DNA of 64,000 nt from Catellatospora sichuanensis. Its GTDB lineage: Bacteria; Actinomycetota; Actinomycetes; Mycobacteriales; Micromonosporaceae. The DNA lies in assembly GCF_007483665.1 (NCBI RefSeq), contig NZ_VIQO01000026.1, positions 62,001 to 126,000 of the forward strand, in the 5' to 3' direction. This document shows positions 51,361-60,651 of the stretch, one piece after another. Every line of letters begins with the position of its first letter. The first letter of the stretch is position 1. Position numbers and translations under genes: made by a program. The notes below the pieces were generated by a model that saw nothing but the letters and a program-made list of their open reading frames with translations, made no database searches and was not told the DNA's origin.

Positions 51361-52269
51361 ATGACCGAGTACCGGGCGTCGTTCGACGCGGACGTGACCT
51401 TCCTCAACGGCGGCGGGATGCAGGCCCAGGGCTTCCGCCTCGATGTGCCCGGCCCGGACGTCACCGCCGACGACCTGGCCGGACTGTTCGTCGGCCACCT
51501 CGGCCTGCTGATGGTGGACCAGGTGCGGCTGTCCGGCGTCGAGGTCTTCGCCGAGGCGCACAAGGGCTCCCGCGGCGGCCCGGCCGCGGACGCCGCCACC
51601 GGGCAGGGCACCCGGCTGGTCGACCTGAGCCACGTCATCGAGGCCGGCATGACCACCTACCCCGGGCTGCCCGGGCCGGAGATCCTCCCGCACCTGACCC
51701 GCGCCGACTCGCGCAGCGTCTACGCCGAGGGCACCGAGTTCACCATCGACCGCATCACCATGGTCAGCAACACCGGCACCTACGTGGACAGCCCGTTCCA
51801 CCGGTACGAGGGCGGCGTCGACCTGGCCGGGCTGCCCCTGGAATCGCTGGCCGACCTACCCGTCGTCGTGGTCCGGCTGACCGGCTCGACCGAGCGGGCG
51901 ATCACCGCGCAGACCCTCGCGCCCTACGACGTGGCCGGGCGGGCGGTGCTGCTGCACACGGGCTGGGACCGGCACTGGCGCACCGCCGGGTACGGGGCTG
52001 CCGCGCCGTACCTGGCCGAGGACGGCGCGAAGCACCTGGCCGACGCCGGGGCCAAGCTGGTCGGCATCGACAGCGTCAACATCGACTGCACCGACGGCAA
52101 GACCCGGCCCGCGCACTCGATCCTGCTGCACGCGGGCATTCCGGTGCTGGAACACCTGACCGGCCTCGGCGAGCTGCCCGTGCACGGCGCCCGCCTGCAC
52201 GCGGTGCCCGCCCCGGTGCGCGACTTCGGCACGTTCCCCGTGCGGGCGTACGCGCTGGTGCCGCGATGA
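51361..52269 (+). CDS. Cyclase-family (kynurenine formamidase-like) protein with a non-canonical metal motif
   Basis: A 302-residue protein. The N-terminal 90 residues are a small extra domain (YRASFDADVTFLNGGGMQAQ). The rest follows the cyclase/kynurenine formamidase fold: LVDLSHVIEAGMTTYPGLPG, TMVSNTGTYVDSPFHRYEGG, VVVRLTGS, LLHTGWDRHW, GIDSVNIDCTDG. Active members have HxGTHxDxPxH; here the first His and the His after GT are Asn and Tyr (NTGTYVDSPFH), so catalysis may be changed or lost. Groups with this variant are common in actinomycetes. Divergent from a LysR gene. Confidence 0.85.
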   Translation: MTEYRASFDADVTFLNGGGMQAQGFRLDVPGPDVTADDLAGLFVGHLGLLMVDQVRLSGVEVFAEAHKGSRGGPAADAATGQGTRLVDLSHVIEAGMTTYPGLPGPEILPHLTRADSRSVYAEGTEFTIDRITMVSNTGTYVDSPFHRYEGGVDLAGLPLESLADLPVVVVRLTGSTERAITAQTLAPYDVAGRAVLLHTGWDRHWRTAGYGAAAPYLAEDGAKHLADAGAKLVGIDSVNIDCTDGKTRPAHSILLHAGIPVLEHLTGLGELPVHGARLHAVPAPVRDFGTFPVRAYALVPR

Positions 52270-52294
52270 GCACCCGCGACTGTGGGACCCGGCC

Positions 52295-52591
52295 GTGAGC
52301 GTCGACGTGCTCGTCGAGGTCTTCGGTTGGCTGGGCGCGGCCGCGCTGCTGCTCGCGTACGGGCTGCTGTCCAGCGGGCGCATCGCCGCCGGGACGACGT
52401 ACCAGTTGCTGAACCTGGCGGGCGCGGTCGCGCTCGCGGTCAACGGCATCGTGCATCGCGCCCTGCCGTCCGTGGCCGTCAACGTCGTCTGGCTCGTCAT
52501 CGGCCTCGCCGCGCTGCGCGGCCTCGCCGGCCGCCGACACGCCCACCGCCGCACGGAAGCCCACGACGAGCCTGCTCAACCGGGCCGCTGA
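52295..52591 (+). CDS. CBU_0592-like small membrane protein
   Basis: A 98-residue protein with three transmembrane helices: about 7-25, 32-50 and 60-78 (VFGWLGAAALLLAYGLLSSG; YQLLNLAGAVALAVNGIVHR; AVNVVWLVIGLAALRGLAGR). This resembles the CBU_0592-like family of unknown function. The GTG at 52295 is 26 bases past the cyclase stop, so they may be one transcript. The 46-bp hairpin at 52596 follows. Confidence 0.7.
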   Translation: MSVDVLVEVFGWLGAAALLLAYGLLSSGRIAAGTTYQLLNLAGAVALAVNGIVHRALPSVAVNVVWLVIGLAALRGLAGRRHAHRRTEAHDEPAQPGR

Positions 52592-52595
52592 GTTT

Positions 52596-52623
52596 GGAAG
52601 GGCACCTTCTATAACGCGGAGCG

Positions 52624-52641
<18 letters not shown>
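52596..52641. terminator. Long palindromic terminator-like element
   Basis: GGAAGGGCACCTTCT (52596-52610) pairs with AGAAGGTGCCCTTCC (52627-52641) and inner TAACGC with GCGTTA, giving a 21-bp stem with one bulge. It serves the convergent membrane gene, and on the other strand the sigma-factor gene whose stop lies inside it. Confidence 0.75.
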
Positions 52642-53870
<1,229 letters not shown>

Positions 53871-53874
<4 letters not shown>

Positions 53875-54236
53875 AGGTCGTTGCCCGGTGCCTCGTGCAG
53901 CACCGGCCACAGCTCGACCGGGTCCTGGTCAGCCCACGGCATGTCTGCCGCGATCTCCTCCGCGCGCTGCTGGCTGGCGCAGTCGAGCAGGTAGAAGCTC
54001 GCGACGTACTCCTTGGTCTCCAGGTAGGGGCCGTCGGTCACCGCGGGCAGCCCGTCGGCGCGGCGCACCAGCTTCGCCGCGGCGGCGTCGGCCAGCCCGT
54101 ACGCGCCCAGCAGCTCGCCGGTCTCCTTGTACTTGACGTTCCAGGCATCCTGCTTGGCGATCTCCGCCGGGAAGATCTCCGGCGGGATCGAGGCCCACTT
54201 CTCCTGGTTGCCGTAGATCATCAGCAGGTACTTCAT
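53871..54236 (-). CDS. YCII (DGPF) family protein
   Basis: A 121-residue protein: MKYLLMIYGNQEKWASIPPE, ADGLPAVTDGPYLETKEYVA with the DGPF-type motif (TDGPYLE), ASFYLLDCASQQRAEEIAAD and VELWPVLHEAP. DGPF/YCII proteins are encoded next to ECF42 sigma factors; their role is unproven. Co-translated with the downstream sigma gene. Confidence 0.92.
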
Positions 54237-54360
54237 CGTGGTCTTCCCTCCGGTCCGGCAGGCCCCGTCGGCCTGCCCTCACCTCACGGACGGAGCCGGC
54301 GCGCCGGTCTCGACATCCGCCCCGGAATTCTTCCAAGATTTTTTGCCGCGCTCCGGCCGA

Positions 54361-54864
54361 TCAGGGTTTCCGCAGGTCGTAGCGCCAGTCGTTGCTGACC
54401 ATCGCGCGGCCCGGCGGGAACTCGAAGTCGTACGGCCCGACCAGCTCGAACCCGGCCTTGCGGCAGATCGCGTTCGACGGCAGGTTGTCCACCCCCGGGT
54501 ACGCGTGCAGCCAGCGATGCCGCCCGTCAGCCCGCGCCGCCTCGATCAGCGCCCGCGCCGCCGCGACGGCCAGGCCCCGGCCCTGGAACTCCGGCAGCAC
54601 GCTCCAGCCCGTCTCGTACACCTGCTCGCCCTGCCACTCCCGGTCCCAGTGGCCGATGGTGCCGACCGGCTCCCCGGTCGCCGCCAGCGCGACCCGGAAC
54701 ATGCGGCCGTTCGGCAGCGCCAGGTAGCGCTGGTGGCGCGACAGCACCTTCTCCTCGGTCTCCGGGCCGCCGAGGTGCTTCTTCATGTCGGGCGTGTTGA
54801 TCCGGCGCAGCAGTTCGAGATCGTCGGCGGACCAGGCGACGAGGCGTACCAGTTGATCAGTCAC
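54361..54864 (-). CDS. GNAT family N-acetyltransferase
   Basis: A 167-residue GNAT enzyme of the RimJ/RimL-like group: VRLVAWSADDLELLRRINTP, VALAATGEPVGTIGHWDREW, ETGWSVLPEFQGRGLAVAAA (CoA loop QGRGLA) and DNLPSNAICRKAGFELVGPY. Acceptor unknown. GTG at 54864 is preferred to GTG 54873 because VTDQLVRLVAW aligns with typical starts. Confidence 0.88.
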   Translation of the reverse strand: MTDQLVRLVAWSADDLELLRRINTPDMKKHLGGPETEEKVLSRHQRYLALPNGRMFRVALAATGEPVGTIGHWDREWQGEQVYETGWSVLPEFQGRGLAVAAARALIEAARADGRHRWLHAYPGVDNLPSNAICRKAGFELVGPYDFEFPPGRAMVSNDWRYDLRKP

Positions 54865-54897
54865 GCCGTCCACCCTGCCTCAACCCTGCGACATCGG

Positions 54898-55617
54898 CTA
54901 CATGGCCGCCTTTGCCAGCGCCGCCGCAGAGCTGACCACGAGCGCGCCGAGCACCATGCGCCGGAACGTGCCCGCGTCGAACCGGGCGAACAGCCGGTTG
55001 CCCGCCCACCCGCCCAGCGCCGCCGCCGGCAGGCCGACCGCGGCGACCAGCACGGCCCGCGTGCCGAGCAGGCCCGCCAGCAGGAAACCGGCCACCGCGA
55101 CCGGCGACACCGCGGCGAAGATCAGCGCCAGTGTGGCCCGGAACGCCCGCGGCTCGAGCCGCATCGCCTGCAGGGCTGCCACCAGCGGCGGGCCGTTGGT
55201 GGCGGTGGCCGTGGTGAGCACCCCGGACAGCAGGCCCGCGCCGCGCAGGGTCCAGCCGCCCGGCGCGATGTGCCAGCCCCGCCAGACCACCACCGTGCAG
55301 CCCAGCGTCACCAGCGCGATCACGGCGACCAGCGCGCCAGAGGGCAGCAGCCGCAGCGCCAGCACGCCCAGCGGCAGCCCCGCCAGGACCCACAGCAGCA
55401 GCCGCCGCGACGCACCGACGTCGATGTGGCGGCGGTGCCCGTACGCGTTGACGGCGTTGAGGCAGAAGCTCACCATCGTGGCGGCGACCACGGCCGGCTG
55501 CGGATCGACGATCATCGCCAGCAGCGGCACGGCGACCAGGGAGAAGCCGAAGCCCGAGATGGCCTGGGCGAATGCCGCCAGGGTGATCACCGCGAAGGCG
55601 AGCAGGTACAGGGTCAC
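54898..55617 (-). CDS. TauE/SafE family membrane transporter
   Basis: A 239-residue integral membrane protein with seven or eight helices. The hallmark AFAQAISGFGFSLVAVPLLA at the N-terminus and VLTTATATNGPPLVAALQAM in the second half are the two TauE/SafE repeats. Members export sulfite, sulfoacetate or other anions, or import; the substrate here is unknown. GTG 55617. Confidence 0.9.
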   Translation of the reverse strand: MTLYLLAFAVITLAAFAQAISGFGFSLVAVPLLAMIVDPQPAVVAATMVSFCLNAVNAYGHRRHIDVGASRRLLLWVLAGLPLGVLALRLLPSGALVAVIALVTLGCTVVVWRGWHIAPGGWTLRGAGLLSGVLTTATATNGPPLVAALQAMRLEPRAFRATLALIFAAVSPVAVAGFLLAGLLGTRAVLVAAVGLPAAALGGWAGNRLFARFDAGTFRRMVLGALVVSSAAALAKAAM

Positions 55618-55766
55618 GGGCGGCACCGTACCCGCAGCGTCACCCCGCCCACGCACCCCGTGAACAGAATGTGAACCAGTCCCCAGCCCCCGACCTGGCC
55701 GGCAGCGGCCGCGGCGGGCCGAAAACTCGGAGGACGTCGACCGTGATCACTGTTACCGTCGCCGCC

Positions 55767-55988
55767 ATGACAACGCTGGTTCAGGTCGACCTGAGATCCG
55801 GAGACCGGATGCTGACGTGCTGGGTGGAGCCCAAGGTCAGAGTCGGTGACCGGATCACGCTGAAGAGCTCCGAGGAGCCGCACCGCCACTGGGACGTGCT
55901 CCGCGTCGGAGCACCGCACGCCTCCACCGACATCAAGCGCGGCTGGAACGGCGACCTCAAGCGCGGCTGGCGGGCAGCCTCGGCTTGA
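55767..55988 (+). CDS. Small conserved-type hypothetical protein
   Basis: A 73-residue protein: TLVQVDLRSGDRMLTCWVEP, VRVGDRITLKSSEEPHRHWD and a C-terminus IKRGWNGDLKRGWRAAS. The beta-strand pattern suggests a small OB or SH3-like fold. No ribosome site is obvious at the ATG at 55767. It lies before a strong terminator. Function unknown. Confidence 0.55.
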   Translation: MTTLVQVDLRSGDRMLTCWVEPKVRVGDRITLKSSEEPHRHWDVLRVGAPHASTDIKRGWNGDLKRGWRAASA

Positions 55989-55999
55989 CGAGCACTGTT

Positions 56000-56042
56000 C
56001 TGGTGCCATGACCTGCGGTCGGACCGCAGGTCATGGCACCAG
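56000..56042. terminator. Bidirectional hairpin terminator
   Basis: Arms 56000-56018 and 56024-56042 are a perfect 19-bp stem (CTGGTGCCATGACCTGCGG), extended by two further base pairs into the loop, between convergent genes. Confidence 0.8.
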
Positions 56043-56062
56043 ACGACGATCAAGCCGGTCGC

Positions 56063-57079
56063 TCAGGGCCGCTTGGCGGGCATCGTGTGCGCGGGGTCGG
56101 GTGCGGACGAGGGCTGCGGGTCGGCGGGGTTGGCGCGCTGGTTGCGGGCCCGCTTGCGGCGCGACTTGTTCGAGCCGTTGTGGAACATCTCCACCGGCTC
56201 CTCGATGACCGGGTACTCGTCCTCCAGCACCTCCGGCACGGCATGCACGGCGGCCCCGGCTTCCTCCCGCTGCACCCCCACCACTACCTGCTCATGATCC
56301 ACGGCCGCGACCTCCGCCGCGACGGCATCGCCGCAGGCGGCGTCCACCGGCACGGCAGCCCGGCCGTCCGCGGGCACGGGACCGGCGGTTTGGGCATCCG
56401 CTGACGCGGGAACGGGCGCTTCGGGCTCGACGTCGCGTTCGGCTTCGAGATCCGGCGTGAAGTCCAGGTCCGAGCCGGCCTCGACCACGGCCGGCACCTG
56501 CTCGACGGCGCCCTTGCGGGTCGCCCCGGCCACCGGCCGGCGCTTCGTCGCGGACGCGACCGCGAACAGCTCCCGCATCCCGGCGGTCTCGCGCGGCTCG
56601 GGCTCCGGCTCGGCGCCCGCGGCGACCTCGGCCAGGACGGTCGCGACGAGTTCGTCCTTGTCGTGCTTGCGGCGGTGGGCCAGCGCCAGCTCGTAGTCCC
56701 GCTTGGCCTGGTACGCCTCGTCCTCGGTCTTCTGCCGGACCTCGCGCGCCTCCTCGTACGCCTTGCGCAGCACCTCGAAGGCGGTCCGGCGCAGCGTCTC
56801 GGCCTCCCGCTCGGCCATTCGCAGGATCGCCTGCACGCGGGGGCCGACGCCGGCCAGCGGCCGCGCCTCGGCGAGTTCGGAGGTCAGTTTGGAGATCTCG
56901 ATCCGGGCGGCACCGAGCTGGTTCTCCGCGACGGACAGCCGTTGGATCTCGGCGGCGAGCCGGCGCATGCGCCTGGCGGTGTCCTCGACGTAGGCGTCCA
57001 CCTCGTCCATGGAGTATCCCCACAGCGCGGTCGTGAACAAGTCCTCACTGCGCACCTGGTCAGCGGCGGTACGAGCCAT
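56063..57079 (-). CDS. DivIVA-like coiled-coil protein
   Basis: A 338-residue protein. The N-terminus (VRSEDLFTTALWGYSMDEVD, AYVEDTARRMRRLAAEIQRL) resembles the DivIVA N-terminal membrane-binding motif followed by coiled coil. A long central coil (about 30-150, EAETLRRTAFEVLRKAYEEA) leads to a low-complexity acidic Ala/Pro/Val region (about 155-300) and a basic tail (NKSRRKRARNQR). DivIVA proteins mark curved or pole membrane and, in actinomycetes, direct apical growth. No neighbour supports a specific role. Confidence 0.75.
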   Translation of the reverse strand: MARTAADQVRSEDLFTTALWGYSMDEVDAYVEDTARRMRRLAAEIQRLSVAENQLGAARIEISKLTSELAEARPLAGVGPRVQAILRMAEREAETLRRTAFEVLRKAYEEAREVRQKTEDEAYQAKRDYELALAHRRKHDKDELVATVLAEVAAGAEPEPEPRETAGMRELFAVASATKRRPVAGATRKGAVEQVPAVVEAGSDLDFTPDLEAERDVEPEAPVPASADAQTAGPVPADGRAAVPVDAACGDAVAAEVAAVDHEQVVVGVQREEAGAAVHAVPEVLEDEYPVIEEPVEMFHNGSNKSRRKRARNQRANPADPQPSSAPDPAHTMPAKRP

Positions 57080-57158
57080 GACGTAAGCCTAGGCAACGAC
57101 CCCTGCTCCGCCGGACCGAATCCGGTGATTCGCGCATTCCGGTCAGGACCAGTTTGAA

Positions 57159-57233
57159 GATCGTCCGACTTGCCGGGCACACGGGCGAAACCGAGCTCAA
57201 GATACGCACACCTGCCAGGCAAATCGGGCGACC
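57159..57233. repeat. 75-bp imperfect palindromic intergenic element, copy 2
   Basis: Same length and layout as the copy at 12287-12361: starts GATCGTCCGACTTGCCGGGC, has a GGGCGAAACCGAGCTCAAGATA core and ends GCCAGGCAAATCGGGCGACC. It lies between the DivIVA-like gene start and the 3' end of the AFOR-like gene. Confidence 0.7.
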
Positions 57234-57246
57234 TGCGCGTCGCAGG

Positions 57247-59007
57247 TCAGGCGCGCCAGTGGGCGCGCATCGTCTGCACGGCGGACGTGAACTTCGGCCG
57301 GTCCAGCACCGCGCCGCGGTGCGCACCGACAGCCACCGGCTCGTCGAAGAACCTGGCAGGCAGGCTCCCGGCGGGCACGCCGAGCCGGTCGTTGATCTCC
57401 TGCTGGGCACGCAGCCGGTCCCGGCCGAGGGCGAACACCTGCTCCGGGGTGATAGGACGGCCGGAGGTGGCCCGCACCAGTTCGCAGACGCGGTCGAGGG
57501 TGAGCGGGCGGGTGGGGGTGCTGGCGAACGGGCAGATCAGCAGCGCGTCCAGGCCGCTCCACAGGTCGGCCAGGCGCAGCGTGCGCGCGACGTCCAGGGT
57601 GGAGGCAGGCGCGGGCACGGACACCCCGATCCGCTCGGCCTCGTCGAAGCAGTGCGGCAGGCCGTACACCGGGTCGAAGTCGAGGTCGTGCTCGACAGCG
57701 TCGTAGCGCGGGCCGATCGGCGCGGCCGCGTACATCAGGCCCAGGCCGGGCTGGCTGCGCGGGTCGAACGGCGGCAGCTCGACGCCGCGGCTGGTCATGG
57801 CCAGCTCCGGCGCACCGATCCGGGCGGCCAGCGCGGCCGCGCCCTCCCCCAGCGGGTGCCCCGGACGGGCGGCCAGCTCGACCAGCTCGACCAGCAGTTC
57901 CGCGGCCCCGAACCCGGCTCCGGCGGGCAGCTCGGCGGCCGGCCAGGACGGCAAGCCCCGCTGGGCGGCCTCGAACACGCAGGCCAGGGTGCCGCCGAGG
58001 GACACCGGATCGAGGCCCAGATCCTGGCAGCGGGCATTGGCGGCGAGGATCGCGCCAAGGTCGCCGATGCCGAGGTTCGGGCCGAGCATCGCCACGGCCT
58101 CCTGGTGCAGGCCCGCGCCGGCATACCCCTTGACGCAGTCGTTGGGGCAGCCGGGGCAGCCGCCACCGGACCAGCTCAGGAACTCCGCGTAGCGGTCAGG
58201 GTGCAGGCCGGGCCAGGACGCGGGCGCGGTGGCGGTGTCGGCGAAGTTGCGCACCGCGGCCGCGCCGGGTTCGGTCGAGGTGCCCGGCCAGGCCCCGAAT
58301 CCCGGGGCCGCGAGCTGCCAGCCCGCCAGCGGGTGGTCCGGCATCTCCTTGCGGTACGCGGTGAACAGCGCCTGCGCCGCGAGCACATCGTGCGGCCACG
58401 GAGCGCGCCCCTCGGCACGGCCGTCGGACGGCACGCAGACCACGGCCTTGATCCGGCGGGCCCCGAGCACCGCCCCGAACCCGAGCCGGGGCAGCGGGAA
58501 CGACCGGCAGGTGACCACAGCGGCGTAGCGCACACCGGCCTCCCCCGCCGGCCCGATCACGGCGACGGCGGCACCACGCCCGTGCCGGGCCAGCAGCGTG
58601 TCGGTGGCCTGCCCGGTCTCCATCCCCCACAGCTCGCCCGCCGGGAGCACGGTGGCGCGTCCGGTCTCGACGACCACATACGACGGCTGATCCGCGGCCC
58701 CGGTCAGGCTGATGCCGGTGATGCCCGCCGCGCGCATGCCCGCCGCGTACGGGCCCTCGGCCCGGGTCTCGGCGACCGCACCGGACAGCGGCGAGACGCC
58801 TACGGCTGCGCAACGGGCCGTGCCGACCGCGCCCAACCCGGCGACGGTGCTGGTGACCAGCGCGACGGGCAGCCGAGGATCGGCCGGGTCGGCCGGGCCG
58901 TCCAGCGCCTTGCGCAACGTGGACAGTGCCTGCAGCGGCCCGCCCCAGCCGAGTTCGGGCTCGCGGTACTGGCCGCCGCTGCTCAGGTCGACATGCAGGT
59001 AAGTCAT
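57247..59007 (-). CDS. Aldehyde:ferredoxin oxidoreductase (AFOR) family protein
   Basis: A 586-residue AFOR-family protein. The N-terminal domain has TARCAAVGVSPLSGAVAETR and AAGITGISLTG. The iron-sulfur site cysteines are in GGCPGCPNDCVKG (about 284-291) and a fourth in ALLICPFAS (about 489), the CxxCxxxC...C spacing of AFORs. These enzymes hold a tungsten or molybdenum bis-pterin and oxidise aldehydes to acids with ferredoxin. The ATG overlaps the stop of the aldo-keto reductase gene. Family members are best known from anaerobes. In this locus an aldehyde such as L-lactaldehyde or a sugar is a reasonable substrate, but that is inference. Confidence 0.88.
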   Translation of the reverse strand: MTYLHVDLSSGGQYREPELGWGGPLQALSTLRKALDGPADPADPRLPVALVTSTVAGLGAVGTARCAAVGVSPLSGAVAETRAEGPYAAGMRAAGITGISLTGAADQPSYVVVETGRATVLPAGELWGMETGQATDTLLARHGRGAAVAVIGPAGEAGVRYAAVVTCRSFPLPRLGFGAVLGARRIKAVVCVPSDGRAEGRAPWPHDVLAAQALFTAYRKEMPDHPLAGWQLAAPGFGAWPGTSTEPGAAAVRNFADTATAPASWPGLHPDRYAEFLSWSGGGCPGCPNDCVKGYAGAGLHQEAVAMLGPNLGIGDLGAILAANARCQDLGLDPVSLGGTLACVFEAAQRGLPSWPAAELPAGAGFGAAELLVELVELAARPGHPLGEGAAALAARIGAPELAMTSRGVELPPFDPRSQPGLGLMYAAAPIGPRYDAVEHDLDFDPVYGLPHCFDEAERIGVSVPAPASTLDVARTLRLADLWSGLDALLICPFASTPTRPLTLDRVCELVRATSGRPITPEQVFALGRDRLRAQQEINDRLGVPAGSLPARFFDEPVAVGAHRGAVLDRPKFTSAVQTMRAHWRA

Positions 59008-59999
59008 GCCGGCAGCGGGGCGTCGGGGCGCAGCAGGCCCTCGTCGACCAGTTCGGCCCACAGCCGGGCGGGCGGCGACGGCAGGGCGAACCACTCGGCG
59101 CTGCGTTCGACGTGCCCGGGTCTGCCCGCGCCGACCACGATCGACGCGACGGCGGGGTGCGCGGCGGCGAACGCGAGCGCGGCCTGCGGCAGGGTCACGC
59201 CGTGGCGGCGGCAGGCGGTGGCGATGCCCTGCGCGCGGGCGAGGATCTCGGCGGGGGCGGTGCCGTACTCGTACGGCCGGGTCTCGTCGGGCCACTCGAC
59301 CGCCAGCAGGCCGCTGTTGAACACGCCGACGTTGAGCACCGAGATGCCGCGCTTGACGCACGCGGGCAGGATGTCGTCGAGTGCGGGCTGCTCCAGCAGC
59401 GTGTACCGCCCGGCGACCATCAGGGCGTCCACATCGGTCTCGGCGGCGAACCGGGCCAGGATCGCGGGATCCTTGGAGCCGACGCCGATCGCGCCGACGA
59501 CACCCTCGCGGCGCAGCCCGTCCAGCACCGGGTACGCCTCCCGCAGCGCCTGCTCCGGCTCCGGGCTCTCCTCCGGGTCGTGCATCAGCACGATGTCGAC
59601 GTGGTCGTGGCCGAGCCGGGCCAGGCTCTCCTCGATGCTGCGGCGCACCCCGGCGGCGCTGTAGTCCCACACCCGCCGCCGGGTCGCGGGCACCGCGAAG
59701 CCGTTGGCCATGTCGTCGCCCGCGCCGTCGGGGTCGTCGACGAGGATCCGGCCGACCTTCGTCGAGATCGCGTACTCGGCGCGCGGGTACCCGGCCAGGG
59801 CCCGGCCCAGCCGCTGCTCCGACAGGCCCAGCCCGTAGTGCGGGGCGGTGTCGAAGTAGCGGATGCCCGCCTGCCAGGCCGCGTCGACGGTGGCCGCGGC
59901 CTGCTCGTCCGGGACGGCCCGGTAGAGGTTGCCGATGGAGGCCGCGCCGAAGCCGAGCGCGCTGACCGCGACCATGGAGCTGCCGACCGGGTTGGTCAT
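59004..59999 (-). CDS. Aldo/keto reductase, likely L-fucose-type aldose 1-dehydrogenase
   Basis: A 331-residue AKR with the GFGAASIGNL start, GIRYFDTAPHYGLGLSEQRL (catalytic Asp and Tyr), KVGRI (catalytic Lys), LMHDPEESPEPEQAL (catalytic His) and SIVVGAGRPGHVER near the end. The family with this DxxPH-type pattern includes D-threo-aldose (L-fucose) 1-dehydrogenases, which oxidise L-fucose to L-fuconolactone. L-fuconate dehydratase, encoded 3 kb away, uses the hydrolysed product, which fits. Substrate not proven. Confidence 0.88.
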   Translation of the reverse strand: MTNPVGSSMVAVSALGFGAASIGNLYRAVPDEQAAATVDAAWQAGIRYFDTAPHYGLGLSEQRLGRALAGYPRAEYAISTKVGRILVDDPDGAGDDMANGFAVPATRRRVWDYSAAGVRRSIEESLARLGHDHVDIVLMHDPEESPEPEQALREAYPVLDGLRREGVVGAIGVGSKDPAILARFAAETDVDALMVAGRYTLLEQPALDDILPACVKRGISVLNVGVFNSGLLAVEWPDETRPYEYGTAPAEILARAQGIATACRRHGVTLPQAALAFAAAHPAVASIVVGAGRPGHVERSAEWFALPSPPARLWAELVDEGLLRPDAPLPA

Positions 60000-60020
60000 G
60001 GTGGATCGCCCTTCCGATGT

Positions 60021-60620
60021 TCAGGGATGTACGCAGACGATGTCGAGGCGGCGCGGCCCGTGCACGCCCTCGACCCGGTTGAGCTCGATGTCGCTGGTCG
60101 CCGACGGCCCGGAGATCATCGTCAGGGGACGCGTCGGATCGGCCAGCGCGGGGATCATGTCGGGCACGTCGGCGACGATCTGCTCGTCGCGCACCACGCA
60201 GACGTGGTGGTCCGGGACCAGCGTCAGCAACCGCCGGCCCTGCCCCGGCCCGGCGTCGAGCACGATCGTGCCGGTCTCCGCGATCGCCACCGCGCACCCG
60301 GTGAGCACCGACAGCCCGGCCTCGTCCAGCTCGGCCGGGGTCAGCAGGTGCACCAGGCCCGATCCCAGACCGTCATCGCCGACGGGCGCACCGGCCGCCG
60401 AACTCGTTCCGGTCCGGCCGACCGTGCCTGCGGGACCGTCCGCCAGCACCGGCACCGGCAGCGCAGTGGTCCACGCTGCGGGCACACCCGGTGGCAGCAC
60501 CACCTTGGACGCTCCGGCCAGCAGCCCGGCCAGCACCTCGGGCAGTTCGTCCTCGGTGCAGTGATGCATGCCGGCGCGGTAGTCGCCCGCCCGCTCGGCG
60601 AACAGTTCGGCAAGGCTCAT
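60021..60620 (-). CDS. lutC: L-lactate utilisation protein LutC
   Basis: A 199-residue LUD-domain protein. VVLPPGVPAAWTTALPVPVL, CAVAIAETGTIVLDAG and MISGPSATSDIELNRVEGVH carry the family signatures (AETGTI; GPSxTxDIE). LutC is the small subunit of the LutABC L-lactate oxidase. GGAGGAGC precedes ATG 60620; an in-frame ATG at 60665 would overlap lutB. Confidence 0.93.
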   Translation of the reverse strand: MSLAELFAERAGDYRAGMHHCTEDELPEVLAGLLAGASKVVLPPGVPAAWTTALPVPVLADGPAGTVGRTGTSSAAGAPVGDDGLGSGLVHLLTPAELDEAGLSVLTGCAVAIAETGTIVLDAGPGQGRRLLTLVPDHHVCVVRDEQIVADVPDMIPALADPTRPLTMISGPSATSDIELNRVEGVHGPRRLDIVCVHP

Positions 60621-60651
60621 GCCCGCTCCTCCGGCGGCACGGCCGGGCTGG

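Noticed and set aside
57247-60297. 1016-residue frame starting 1.3 kb before the AFOR-like gene
   Set aside because: The upstream part is a shadow of the aldo-keto reductase gene; the AFOR start at 59007 overlaps that gene's stop as expected.
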